Positions 8,667 through 17,382 of a DNA stretch of 64,000 bases are shown here, piece by piece. The first letter of the stretch is position 1, and the number at the start of each line of letters is the position of its first letter. The notes beneath the pieces were generated by a model, which was given only the letters and a program-made list of their open reading frames with translations, was not told the DNA's origin and made no database searches. The DNA is from SXTU01 sp964496695. Lineage in GTDB: Bacteria > Verrucomicrobiota > Verrucomicrobiia > Limisphaerales > SXTU01. The stretch is taken from positions 37,197 through 101,196 of the forward strand of contig CAZCBE010000009.1 in NCBI GenBank assembly GCA_964496695.1, read 5' to 3'. A program made the translations under genes and the position numbers.

Positions 8667-11089
8667 TCTTGCGCGCGGGTCGTCTGGACGACGGAGGGCT
8701 TCACGAACTCGATGAACGCCTCCGCCGTATGCGGGTTCTTCGAGTCGAGGGTGATCGCGCGGATGGGGCAGGGGAGGTTGAACGGGCCGGCGTTGGCGGC
8801 GAACTGGATTTCGATCACTCCCCGGTCGCTGCCGCCCGGCACCGTCACGGCAGCGGCACGCAGGCCAGTGACGTGGGCGGGCGCATCCAGTTCCACCCGC
8901 ACGGCGTCGGCGCGGAGGGATTTGTCGCGGCGGAGATGAAACGGGATTTTAACCGACCCACCGGGGACGACGCGGACGGACGTGGCGTCGAGTTCCAGTT
9001 CCAGCAGGCCGGCCTGTGTGATGGTGATGACCTGGTCGTTCTGTTCGTTCTGACTGTAGCTCACGATGTGCTCGGTGCCGTCGTGATCCTTGATGGTGCC
9101 AACGAGCATGATCTGCGACCGGCTGGTCCGGCCCAGTTCCATGCTAGGCGGGAAGGTGACTTCAAACTCGAAGTGATCCGCGCCCGGTGCAATCTGGACA
9201 GGCGCGGCGAAGACGCCCTGCAGGTGACGGCCCTGGCGGTCGGACAGGCAGGCGGTAAGCGGCCCGGTGAAGCCACCGCGCTCGAGGCCGTAGGGCCGCC
9301 GATACGTGGAGCCGCGCGGCACGATGTTCATCAGGAAGTCGCTCGTGGTCTTGAAGGGCGTGGGCATCGCCACGGCTAGCAGCACGGAGCCAATGGCGGC
9401 CTCGCCGCGCGGGGCGGGCAGGGTCGCGGCGCGCGTGACTTTCTCGCCATTGATGGTGGCGGTGCCTTGCACGGTGAGATGGGCGACGGAAATCTTCGCC
9501 GCGTATTCGGCAGAGAAATTCAGATCGGTGGTGTTGCGTCCGCTGGCGATCTTGGTGCCGCTGGCGGTGACGTTCGCAGGCAGGCCTTCCACGGTGAGTT
9601 CGATGTCGCCCTTGAAGCCGCCGAGGGCGGTGACGTTCACCTTGAGCTTGCCGGGTTGTTGCTTGCTGCCGCGCTTGGGCTTGCCGGGGGCGGTGGTTTC
9701 GCCGTCGGCGGTTTCACGGATGACGGTCAGCGTGTCATTGGCCAGCGAGAGCTGGAAGTCCGGGGCGGCGGCAGGTGGGGCAATGCGCAGGCGATACGCG
9801 AAGTCGGAACCGCCGCGCGAGGCGAAGCGGTCACTGACGTGCAGGAGGAAGTCGCCGTCGGCGGGAGCCTTGAAGTTTAGCGTGAGATCGGCTGACTCGC
9901 CGGGCGCGGCTTCGGCGCGGCCAGCGGGCTTGCCGTCGGTGTCAGTGATGGCGAGCACCGGGGTGAGGGCGCTGCCCAGCCGGCTGGCGGCGAGCGTGAG
10001 TTCGAGCGCATCGCCCTTCTTCGCCGCGAAGCGCCAGGTGTTCGTAGAGCCGGCGGTCACGATGCGTCCGTTCAGGACGCTGGGCGTGGTGAAGGTGCTG
10101 GTGGTGGCGGAATGGATTTGCTCGGGCAGGTCATCAAGTTCGAGCAGGGCGGTGGCGGAGCGCTTGCCGGGGAAGGAGATCGAGACCGCCGCCGTGCTGG
10201 TGGTGGGTGAGGGGAGCTTCACTTCGATCTGCTTGGCCGGCAGGGCGTGGCCGGAGAGTTCGAACTTCACGGTTTCGCCTCGCTTGCCACCGAGCGGGAA
10301 GACCCGGGTTACGACGGGCTGGTCCGTGATTGTGAGGCGATAGACGTAGGTCTGGAGGCCGGCGGAATTGACGTCGTCAATGCGCACGCTGTAGGTGCCG
10401 TCGCGCGGGGCGGTGAATTGCAGCGTCGGGTCCGCGCGCTGGCTGGCGATGGCCTCTTGGAGCGGTTGGCCGGTGGCGTCCAGGACCACGAGCCGGGCCT
10501 GAAGCGGGGAGCCGAGTGACAACGCGGCGACAGACAGGCTGAATGCTTGGCCGGCCTTCGCCGGGAAGGTCCACACATCCACGTCTTCGCGGGGGAAGAT
10601 GCGACCGTTGATGGTCAACGGCGGCATGACGGTGACGGGCAGCGGCTCGCCGTCGAGTTCGGTTTCGAGGATTTCCGGCAGCTCGCCGACGATGAACTTC
10701 ATCGCGGAGGTTGCGCCTTGCGAAGTCCACGTCCGCCAATAGCGGACACCGGCCGGGGCATCGGCGGCGATGCGGACGGAGCCGGCGTGGTCGCGTGGAT
10801 AATCTTCACTGCGCTGCGAGGCGGGCTGGACAATCTGCGGACCCTCGAACCAGACGGTGTTCGTCAGTTTCACGCGGGACGAGGCGGTGATGCCTGCGCC
10901 GAGCATTTCAAAGCCCGCCTCGCCATGGAAGTAGCAGCCGCCAACCCGCACGGGAACGGTGGTCCCGCGCTGGCCGCCGGCGGGGAAAATGTAGGGGGCG
11001 AAGGGTTCGACCGCCCTGGCGGTGGACAGTCCCAGTCCCGTGACGAAGAACCCGAGGGCGAACAGCCGGCTGAGGCAACGGTGCGACAT
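8663..11089 (-). CDS. Secreted protein with bacterial pre-peptidase C-terminal (PPC) domains
   Basis: About 808 residues with a signal peptide (LFALGFFVTGLGLSTARA) and mature start VEPFAPYIFPAGGQRGT. Two PPC-like modules are visible: EDVDVWTFPAKAGQAFSLSV to GTYSVRIDDVNS (about residues 185-285) and TNTWRFAAKKGDALELTLAA to DGDFLLHVSDRF (about 345-430). The rest is Ig-like beta structure. Such proteins are common in Planctomycetes and Verrucomicrobia and are cell-surface or periplasmic; no catalytic site is visible. ATG at 11089 gives a clean signal peptide; an in-frame ATG at 11155 is also possible. First gene of the operon with the reductase and the MFS transporter. Confidence 0.82.
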   Translation of the reverse strand: MSHRCLSRLFALGFFVTGLGLSTARAVEPFAPYIFPAGGQRGTTVPVRVGGCYFHGEAGFEMLGAGITASSRVKLTNTVWFEGPQIVQPASQRSEDYPRDHAGSVRIAADAPAGVRYWRTWTSQGATSAMKFIVGELPEILETELDGEPLPVTVMPPLTINGRIFPREDVDVWTFPAKAGQAFSLSVAALSLGSPLQARLVVLDATGQPLQEAIASQRADPTLQFTAPRDGTYSVRIDDVNSAGLQTYVYRLTITDQPVVTRVFPLGGKRGETVKFELSGHALPAKQIEVKLPSPTTSTAAVSISFPGKRSATALLELDDLPEQIHSATTSTFTTPSVLNGRIVTAGSTNTWRFAAKKGDALELTLAASRLGSALTPVLAITDTDGKPAGRAEAAPGESADLTLNFKAPADGDFLLHVSDRFASRGGSDFAYRLRIAPPAAAPDFQLSLANDTLTVIRETADGETTAPGKPKRGSKQQPGKLKVNVTALGGFKGDIELTVEGLPANVTASGTKIASGRNTTDLNFSAEYAAKISVAHLTVQGTATINGEKVTRAATLPAPRGEAAIGSVLLAVAMPTPFKTTSDFLMNIVPRGSTYRRPYGLERGGFTGPLTACLSDRQGRHLQGVFAAPVQIAPGADHFEFEVTFPPSMELGRTSRSQIMLVGTIKDHDGTEHIVSYSQNEQNDQVITITQAGLLELELDATSVRVVPGGSVKIPFHLRRDKSLRADAVRVELDAPAHVTGLRAAAVTVPGGSDRGVIEIQFAANAGPFNLPCPIRAITLDSKNPHTAEAFIEFVKPSVVQTTRAQE

Positions 11090-11203
11090 TGAAAGTCCCG
11101 ACGCTGGCCGCGCGCGGGTCTTCAAAGTGAAAACCGTCGAGAAGGGGCTTGCCAACGCCGCAGCCTCTCAGCATAACTCTGCCGTCTCAACCAACGACAT
11201 TTT

Positions 11204-11434
11204 ATGGCCGACATCGCTAACAAATACGAAAACAACGTCCCTGGGAAATACTACGTGGACAACCAGTGCATTGACTGCGACCTGTGCCGCGAGACCGCCC
11301 CGGAAAACTACACCCGCTACGATGACGGCGGCTATTCCTACGTGAAGAAGCAGCCCGAGACGCCCGAGGAAGAGGCGCAGTGCAAGGAAGCCAAAGAAGG
11401 CTGCCCCGTGGAAGCCATCGGCGACAACGGCTAA
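11204..11434 (+). CDS. Small [4Fe-4S] ferredoxin
   Basis: 76 residues. C22-x2-C25-x2-C28 (CIDCDLCRETAP) and C67-P68 (GCPVEAI) form one 4Fe-4S site; C60 is an extra cysteine. The Tyr/Asp-rich middle and acidic composition are those of single-cluster bacterial ferredoxins. Soluble electron carrier in the cytoplasm; the partner is unknown because no redox enzyme adjoins it. Transcribed divergently from the PPC operon, with a 114-bp gap that should hold both promoters, and followed by a clear intrinsic terminator. Confidence 0.93.
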   Translation: MADIANKYENNVPGKYYVDNQCIDCDLCRETAPENYTRYDDGGYSYVKKQPETPEEEAQCKEAKEGCPVEAIGDNG

Positions 11435-11454
11435 GGCCGGACGAATTTCGAGCG

Positions 11455-11487
11455 AACACCCGTCGGCGAAGGCCGGCGGGTGTTTTT
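11455..11487 (+). terminator. Rho-independent terminator after ferredoxin
   Basis: Stem AACACCCG-CGGC with GAAG loop and GCCG-CGGGTGTT, followed by TTTTT, starting 21 bp after the ferredoxin stop. Confidence 0.85.
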
Positions 11488-11837
11488 GCTTTTCTGGGAA
11501 CTTACTCCTGCTCCTCGGGCCAAGACCGGCCGGGACCGCAAAGCGGAGTGATGGAGTGGGGGAGAACTGGACTGCTGGTTTTGCCTCCGATCTTCACTCG
11601 ATGAGGGCGTTGCGAAAGTTTCTGCAATGCTGCGCTCCAGGTGGGTATGCCGAAAAAAGCCGGATGGTCTTCGCCACTGACGAGTAAGGTTGCCAGCAGC
11701 AGGGTGGGGCGCGTAAAAGCCGAGCTGCTCGCGACCGGCACATCCGAACTGCTTGGACTGCTGGCTCCCTTGGTGCCAGACGATTTCATCAATGACTGCT
11801 GGCCCACCGGTTCCGCGGGCGGGCGGCGGGGGGTTAC
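11488..11837. other. Intergenic stretch without recognisable gene
   Basis: About 350 bp between the ferredoxin terminator and an IS remnant. Several short open frames exist on both strands, but none has family-like sequence or a plausible start. It may be decayed mobile DNA linked to the adjacent IS5 fragment. Confidence 0.35.
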
Positions 11838-12066
11838 ACCAGCGTGCTCGTCCTAGACGGCTGCATGGCACGCCGCCAGCACACCGGAGCCAAGGTCCTG
11901 CTGAACGAGACGCTGCCCTGGCAGCCCTGGCTGCGCCGGCTCCGGGTGGACGGCCGCTATAGCGGCCCGGCGTTTGCGGCGTAGGTCAAAGGGCTCCGCC
12001 GCAAGCTGGTGGAGGAAGTGGTCAAGCGCTCTGACGACGTGAAGACATTTCGCGTGATCCCGTGCC
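11838..12066 (+). pseudogene. IS5-family transposase remnant
   Basis: Reading QHTGAKVLLNETLPWQPWL, then RVDGRYSGPAFAA, a TAG stop at 11982-11984, then VKGLRRKLVEEVVKRSDD and VKTFRVIPCR resembles the IS5-type DDE transposase region that normally continues into RRWVVERTFGW. Both ends are missing and an internal stop is present, so it is a dead fragment. No terminal repeats are visible. Confidence 0.7.
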
Positions 12067-12223
12067 GATGCTGACTCGCTTTGATGTTGCGGCTCGCGCC
12101 ATAAGCATTTCCCACTCGATTTTTAAATTGGAGCGACCTTTGGTCAGGCTCAAGGGCCAGCCGCACGAATTAGTAGTTTGCCCCCTTTCCAATCCCCAGA
12201 TCTGGGCGAAGGTTCTAATTGCC

Positions 12224-15025
12224 ATGAGCAAAGCCGGGGCCAGCCACAGCATCCACAACCTCGCCTATCTTGAGCAGATGCAGGCGCGGCAGCAGAGTGA
12301 TGCGCAGTCGGTGCCGGAGGGATGGCGGAACTTTTTTGCGGCAAACGGAAATGGAGACGAGGGTGGCACGGCGCAGGTTGGACCTTCCTTCCGCCCGCGC
12401 AGCGTGTTCAACCCCGGGACGCAGTCGGCACCCGAACGCGCCGTTGGCAGCCGGCTCGAAGCCCGTCTCGGCGATCGCCTGAACCAGCTCATCCGCAATC
12501 ACCGCGTGCGCGGCCACATGATCGCCACGCTGCATCCGCTGGCCACCGCGCGTCCGTGCCCGCCCGAGCTGAAGCTGGAACACTATGCCTTTACCGAGGG
12601 CGAACTGAACCTGCTCACCACCTGCGCGACGCTGCCCTACGATGAGCCGCTGACCATCCGCGAGATTTTCGAGCGCCTGCGCAACACCTACTGCCGCTCC
12701 ATCGGCGTGCAGTTCATGCACATTGACGATGTCGCGGTGCGCGAGTGGCTGCAGCGGCGGATGGAAAGTTCGCAGAACCGACTCCCGCTTGCGCGCGAGG
12801 AGCAGCTTCGCATCCTCACGCGGCTGACCGACGGGGTCGTCTTTGAGGAGTTCCTGCGGAAGAAATTTCTTGGCGCGAAGACCTTTTCGCTCGAAGGCAG
12901 CGAGACGCTGCTGCCGTTGCTGGACCTCGCCATCGAACGGGCGGGCGCCCAGGGCGTGCAGACTGCCATCCTCGGCATGGCGCACCGCGGCCGCCTCAAC
13001 GTGCTGGCGAACATCGTCGGCAAGGACCCGTGCGAAATCTTCCGCGAATTCGCCGACGCTGAACCCGAGCTTTGGCTGGGCCGGGGCGACGTGCGCTACC
13101 ACCTCGGCCACAGCGGCGACTGGACCACGGCCGCGGGCCACAGAATCCACCTGTCGCTCTGCTTCAATCCCAGCCATCTGGAATTTATCAGCCCGGTGCT
13201 GCTCGGCCGCGTGCGCGCCCATCAGGACCGGCGCGGGGATCACGAGCGCCAGCAGACGCTGGGCGTGCTCATCCATGGCGACGCGGCGTTTGCAGGGGAA
13301 GGCGTCGTGCAGGAGACGCTCAACCTCAGCCGGCTGGCTGGCTACCGCGTCGGCGGCGTCCTGCATGTCATCCTGAACAACCAGCTCGGCTTCACCACGG
13401 AGCCGGACGAATACCGCTCCACCACCTATGCCACGGACGTCGCGCGCATGCTGCAATCGCCCATCTTCCATGTGAACGGCGAAGACCCCGAGGCCGTCGC
13501 GCAGGTCGTGCGGCTGGCGATGGATTACCGGCACGAGTTCCAGCACGACGTGTTCATTGACATGCACGGCTACCGGCGCTGGGGGCACAATGAGACCGAC
13601 GAGCCGTCCTTCACGCAGCCGGTCCTCTACCATGCCATCGCACAGCGCCCGAACGTGCGCGAAGGCTATCTCGAGCATCTCCTCAAGCTGAACGAAGTCA
13701 CCGCTGCCGAAGCCGGGCAAATCGCCACCGCCCGCCGGGAACATCTGGAACAGAAGCTCGCGACCTCGCGGGGCGACAAGTGTGCGCCCGTGCGGGAACG
13801 GCGGGGCCTCTGGCGGGATTACACCGGCGGCCCCGAACCGGCCGAGGAGCCGGACACCGGGGTCGAGGCGAAACGTCTGTCCGCACTGCTGCACAAGCTG
13901 GCCGAGGTTCCCGCCGGCTTCCACCTGCACCCGAAGCTGGAGCGCGGCATGGCCGCGCGCCGCGAGATGGCCGAGGGCAGTCATCCGGTGGACTGGGCCG
14001 CTGCGGAAGCACTGGCCTTCGCGACGCTCGCGACCGAAGGCGTGCGCGTGCGGCTCACCGGGCAGGACACGGCGCGCGGCACCTTCAGCCACCGCCACGC
14101 GGTTTTCCACGATCATGAAGACGGTCATCACCACCTGCCACTGGCGCACCTCACCCCGGATCAGGCCCAGGTGGAGATTCTCAACAGCCCGCTGAGCGAG
14201 GCGGGCGTGCTCGGTTTTGAGTATGGCTACAGCCTGGACACGCCCGACGGGCTGGTGCTGTGGGAGGCACAGTTCGGCGACTTCGTCAACGCGGCGCAGG
14301 TGGTCGTGGACCAGTTCCTGGCGTGCGCCGAAGACAAGTGGCGGCGGCTCTCCGGCCTGGTGCTGCTGCTGCCGCACGGCTTTGAAGGGATGGGTGCGGA
14401 GCATTCCAGTGCGCGGATGGAGCGGTTCCTCACGCTCGCGGCGGAGGACAATCTCCAGCTCGTGGTGCCCACCACGCCCGCGCAGTATTTTCACTGCCTG
14501 CGCCGGCAGTCTGTGCGGCGCTGGCGCAAGCCGCTGGTGGTCTTCACGCCCAAGAGCCTGCTGCGCCATCCTCAGGTGATCTCCCCGCTGGAAGACCTGG
14601 CGCGTGGACACTTCCAGCGCGTGCTGCCGGACACGACGGCGCAAGCGGGCGCGGTGAAGCGCGTGCTGCTGTGCAGCGGGAAGGTCTATTACGATCTGGT
14701 CGCGTTCCGCGAAGAGCACCAGCGAAAGGACATCGCGATCCTGCGGTTGGAACAATTGTATCCGCTGCGCGCCGACCTGCTCGAGATGGCGCTCACCCCC
14801 TACCACGATGGCGCGCCCGTGTGCTGGGTGCAGGAGGAGCCGGAGAACATGGGCGCGGGGCGTTACCTGCACGGACGCTTTGGAGAATCGCTTTCCGGCC
14901 GCTGGCCAATGAGCCGGGTGAGCCGGCCCGCCTCCGCCAGCCCCGCCACCGGCTCGGGCCATGCGCACAAGCAGGAACAAAAGGAACTCGTGGAGCGCGC
15001 GTTCCGCGAAGGGCACGATGATTGA
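12224..15025 (+). CDS. sucA: 2-oxoglutarate dehydrogenase E1 component
   Basis: 933 residues, the usual E1 length. The start SIHNLAYLEQMQARQQSD followed by VPEGWRNFFA is the canonical N-terminus. Core motifs include MAHRGRLNVL, NPSHLEFISPVLLGRVRA, the thiamine-diphosphate/Mg region HGDAAFAGEGVVQETLNLS (near residue 350), NNQLGFTT, GHNETDEPSFTQP and the C-terminal VLLCSGKVYYDLVAFRE and CWVQEEPENMGA. It decarboxylates 2-oxoglutarate and passes the succinyl group to the E2 lipoyl arm in the TCA cycle. ATG at 12224 matches the family start; a longer frame from 12062 would translate IS-remnant sequence. sucB follows after a repeat-rich gap and a BON gene; no E3 (lpd) is in the window. Confidence 0.97.
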   Translation: MSKAGASHSIHNLAYLEQMQARQQSDAQSVPEGWRNFFAANGNGDEGGTAQVGPSFRPRSVFNPGTQSAPERAVGSRLEARLGDRLNQLIRNHRVRGHMIATLHPLATARPCPPELKLEHYAFTEGELNLLTTCATLPYDEPLTIREIFERLRNTYCRSIGVQFMHIDDVAVREWLQRRMESSQNRLPLAREEQLRILTRLTDGVVFEEFLRKKFLGAKTFSLEGSETLLPLLDLAIERAGAQGVQTAILGMAHRGRLNVLANIVGKDPCEIFREFADAEPELWLGRGDVRYHLGHSGDWTTAAGHRIHLSLCFNPSHLEFISPVLLGRVRAHQDRRGDHERQQTLGVLIHGDAAFAGEGVVQETLNLSRLAGYRVGGVLHVILNNQLGFTTEPDEYRSTTYATDVARMLQSPIFHVNGEDPEAVAQVVRLAMDYRHEFQHDVFIDMHGYRRWGHNETDEPSFTQPVLYHAIAQRPNVREGYLEHLLKLNEVTAAEAGQIATARREHLEQKLATSRGDKCAPVRERRGLWRDYTGGPEPAEEPDTGVEAKRLSALLHKLAEVPAGFHLHPKLERGMAARREMAEGSHPVDWAAAEALAFATLATEGVRVRLTGQDTARGTFSHRHAVFHDHEDGHHHLPLAHLTPDQAQVEILNSPLSEAGVLGFEYGYSLDTPDGLVLWEAQFGDFVNAAQVVVDQFLACAEDKWRRLSGLVLLLPHGFEGMGAEHSSARMERFLTLAAEDNLQLVVPTTPAQYFHCLRRQSVRRWRKPLVVFTPKSLLRHPQVISPLEDLARGHFQRVLPDTTAQAGAVKRVLLCSGKVYYDLVAFREEHQRKDIAILRLEQLYPLRADLLEMALTPYHDGAPVCWVQEEPENMGAGRYLHGRFGESLSGRWPMSRVSRPASASPATGSGHAHKQEQKELVERAFREGHDD

Positions 15026-15100
15026 CCCCCGACGGCCGCGGTGGTTGCAAGCCACCGGCACGGAGTTCAAGGGCTCAAAGCTACTTGGTGAACCTGCCTT

Positions 15101-15185
15101 GGTAGGGCGCGGTGTCCTCACCGCGCCGCCGAGGTTCTGTGGCATCCGGGTGCTCGGCGGCGGGCTGAGGACAGCCCGCCCTACC
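15101..15185. repeat. Inverted repeat (family J) in the sucA-BON gap
   Basis: GGTAGGGCGCGGTGTCCTCA (15101) pairs with the arm ending GGACAGCCCGCCCTACC (15185). Its first half closely matches a single-arm copy at 52806-52852. A family-D unit (GGTTGCAAGCCACCGGCAC, about 15043-15061) lies just upstream. Together they fill most of the 301-bp gap after sucA and may terminate or attenuate transcription. Confidence 0.7.
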
Positions 15186-15326
15186 CGCCACAGGCCCGCG
15201 CTCCGGGAGTTTGTCCGTGTGTGGCCAGGAATTCCATTTGTCCCGCAGCGTGACCGCGATTATGTTTCAGAGTAGAGAAAAAGTGGGGGGAACAAAGTTG
15301 CTTCAAGCCGCAACGGAAAGGTTTTT

Positions 15327-15836
15327 ATGAGAACGTTTTGCACTGGTTTTCTGCTCGGTCTGATATTGGGCGCGGCGGGTTTCTGGTTCTTTCAGGAAAA
15401 GGCCCGCAGCCATCCCGAGGCGGAAAAGCGCTATGAGGAATCCGCCACCAAGCTCCGCGATTCAGCGGGCGACGCCGCCCAGCATCTCTCCGAGGCCGTG
15501 AAGGCCAAGATGGAGACGCTCAACCTGCGCGCCGAGGACGTGAAGGACGAGCTGGCCCGCACGGGCAAGATTGTCCGCCGCAAGGCGCAGGAACTGGGCG
15601 AGCAGACGGTGGACGCGGCCGCCGATGCGCGCATCGTGACCGCCATCAAGGCCAAGCTGGCGGTGGACCCTGACTTGTCGGCCTGGAAAATATCCGTCTC
15701 CGCGGACCAGGGGCAGGTCGCCCTCGCGGGCTCGGTCTCCGCGCCGGATCACATCGCCAAGGCCGTGGCCCTCGCGCTGGACACCAGCGGCGTGCGCGAG
15801 GTGACCTACAATCTGGAAATCAAACCCAAAACCTGA
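15327..15836 (+). CDS. BON-domain membrane-anchored protein
   Basis: 169 residues. An N-terminal membrane segment TGFLLGLILGAAGFWFF is followed by a long charged coiled-coil-like helix (residues 30-95) and a C-terminal BON domain (about 100-165: DARIVTAIKAKLAVDPDLSA, VALAGSVSAPDHIAKAVALA). BON domains bind phospholipid or membranes and occur in periplasmic stress proteins. It sits between sucA and sucB, 7 bp before the E2 gene, so it is almost certainly translated from the same transcript as sucB. A functional tie to the dehydrogenase is not known. Confidence 0.85.
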   Translation: MRTFCTGFLLGLILGAAGFWFFQEKARSHPEAEKRYEESATKLRDSAGDAAQHLSEAVKAKMETLNLRAEDVKDELARTGKIVRRKAQELGEQTVDAAADARIVTAIKAKLAVDPDLSAWKISVSADQGQVALAGSVSAPDHIAKAVALALDTSGVREVTYNLEIKPKT

Positions 15837-15843
15837 ACCTGAC

Positions 15844-17337
15844 ATGCCCATCGAACTCAAAATCCCGGCGGTCGGCGAATCCATCACCGAAGTGCAGATC
15901 GCCAAGTGGCTCAAGGCCGAGGGCGACGCCGTGGCCAAGGATGAGGCGGTGGCGGTCATTGATTCGGAGAAGACCACTTTCGACCTGCCCTCGCCGCAGG
16001 CCGGCCGGATGGCGAAGATTCTCCATCAGGAGGGTGAGACCGTGAGCGTGGGAACCGTCATTGCCCAGCTTGAATCCGAAGGCGCAGCGGCACCCGCGAC
16101 AAAAGCAGTCCCCGCGGCAAAAGAAGCTCCGCGCGCAGCCGAGCACGCTGCGAGCGCCACCAAAGCAGCAGTCGAGGCGAAACCTGCCGCCCCCGAGGCA
16201 GCCTCCGCCGGGAAGCCCAAGAGTGCCCGCAAGGAAAAACCGGAGCCCAAGGCAGCGAAGCCCGCGGAGAAACCTCAGGCGGTTGCAGCCCCTGTGGAAG
16301 TGGGCATCTCTCCGGACATGGGTGCCGAACGAGAAACTGCTGCGCCGGCCAAAACCAAGCGCGTTGAACCGCCCGCCAAAGCCGAACCTCCGGCACCAGC
16401 AGAGCCAGACGCAGCGAAAGCCGAGGACGCGGAAGCTCCGGCTGAAGCGGAACCCGCTGAAGCCGCTGAAACCGAATCAGCCCCGGGCGAGCCTGCCGAA
16501 GCCCCGGCGGAAACCGAGCCGGCTGAGCCGGAGGCCGAGAGTGAACCCGAAACCGAAGCGACCGAAGCGAAGCCCGTGGTTCGCAAGCCGGCCTCGCCGC
16601 CCTCAAAGTCCGCCACGCAGGCGGCTCCTTCCGCCGACGGCGAGGAGGAGGTCGTGCCGATGACCATGCTGCGGCGCACGATTGCCCGCCGCCTCGTCGA
16701 GGCGCAGCAGACGATGGCGATGCTCACCACTTTCAATGAGGTGGACATGCAGGCTGTGCAGGTGCTGAGGCATGAGCACCAGGAAGATTTTCAAAAGCGC
16801 CACGGCTCCAAGCTGGGTCTGATGTCCTTCTTCGTGAAGGCGGCGGTTGACGGGTTGAAACAGTTTCCCCAGCTCAACGCCGAGGTGCGCGGCAACGACA
16901 TTGTCTATCGCAACCATTTTGACATCGGCGTCGCCATTGCGACCGAGCGAGGCCTGGTCGTGCCGGTGTTGCGCCGGGCCGAACGCCTGAGCTTTGCGGA
17001 AATCGAGCAGGCCATCGCCGGGTTCGCCCGGCGGGCACAGGCGAACGAGCTGCAGCCGGAGGACCTCGAAGGCGGCACCTTCACCATCACCAACGGCGGC
17101 GTCTTCGGCTCGCTGCTCTCGACGCCCATCATCAATCCGCCGCAGTCGGGCATCCTCGGCCTTCACACCATCACGGACCGGCCGGTGGCGCGGGACGGGC
17201 AGGTCGTCATCCGCCCGATGATGTATGTGGCGCTGAGCTACGACCATCGCATCGTGGATGGGCGCGAAGCCGTGCTGTTCCTGCACCGCCTCAAGGAGGT
17301 CATTGAAAGCCCGGCGCGGATGCTGATCGAAATTTGA
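15844..17337 (+). CDS. sucB: 2-oxoglutarate dehydrogenase E2 (dihydrolipoyl succinyltransferase), no visible E3-binding domain
   Basis: 497 residues. The lipoyl domain is residues 1-78 with the acceptor Lys at K43 (VIDSEKTTFDLPSPQAG). The catalytic domain is residues about 275-497: MTMLRRTIARRLVEAQQ, GLMSFFVKAAV, NGGVFGSLLSTPIINPPQSG and the active-site DHRIVDG with H468. Residues about 80-270 are almost entirely Ala, Pro, Glu and Lys. The roughly 35-residue peripheral subunit-binding domain expected here is not visible. The TINPPQ-type motif and sucA upstream favour succinyltransferase over acetyltransferase. It transfers the succinyl group to CoA. Confidence 0.94.
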   Translation: MPIELKIPAVGESITEVQIAKWLKAEGDAVAKDEAVAVIDSEKTTFDLPSPQAGRMAKILHQEGETVSVGTVIAQLESEGAAAPATKAVPAAKEAPRAAEHAASATKAAVEAKPAAPEAASAGKPKSARKEKPEPKAAKPAEKPQAVAAPVEVGISPDMGAERETAAPAKTKRVEPPAKAEPPAPAEPDAAKAEDAEAPAEAEPAEAAETESAPGEPAEAPAETEPAEPEAESEPETEATEAKPVVRKPASPPSKSATQAAPSADGEEEVVPMTMLRRTIARRLVEAQQTMAMLTTFNEVDMQAVQVLRHEHQEDFQKRHGSKLGLMSFFVKAAVDGLKQFPQLNAEVRGNDIVYRNHFDIGVAIATERGLVVPVLRRAERLSFAEIEQAIAGFARRAQANELQPEDLEGGTFTITNGGVFGSLLSTPIINPPQSGILGLHTITDRPVARDGQVVIRPMMYVALSYDHRIVDGREAVLFLHRLKEVIESPARMLIEI

Positions 17338-17382
17338 CCCGGCACCCATCAGTGACAGAACTCAAACATCGAAAGGTGACTT

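Noticed and set aside
12215..15145. A 976-codon open frame antisense to sucA
   Set aside because: It mirrors sucA codon bias in very GC-rich DNA; no family-like sequence, while the plus strand encodes an unmistakable E1 protein.
16100..16660. Alternative frames over the Ala/Pro/Glu linker of sucB
   Set aside because: Low-complexity coding DNA is open in several frames; only the frame joining the lipoyl and catalytic domains is real.
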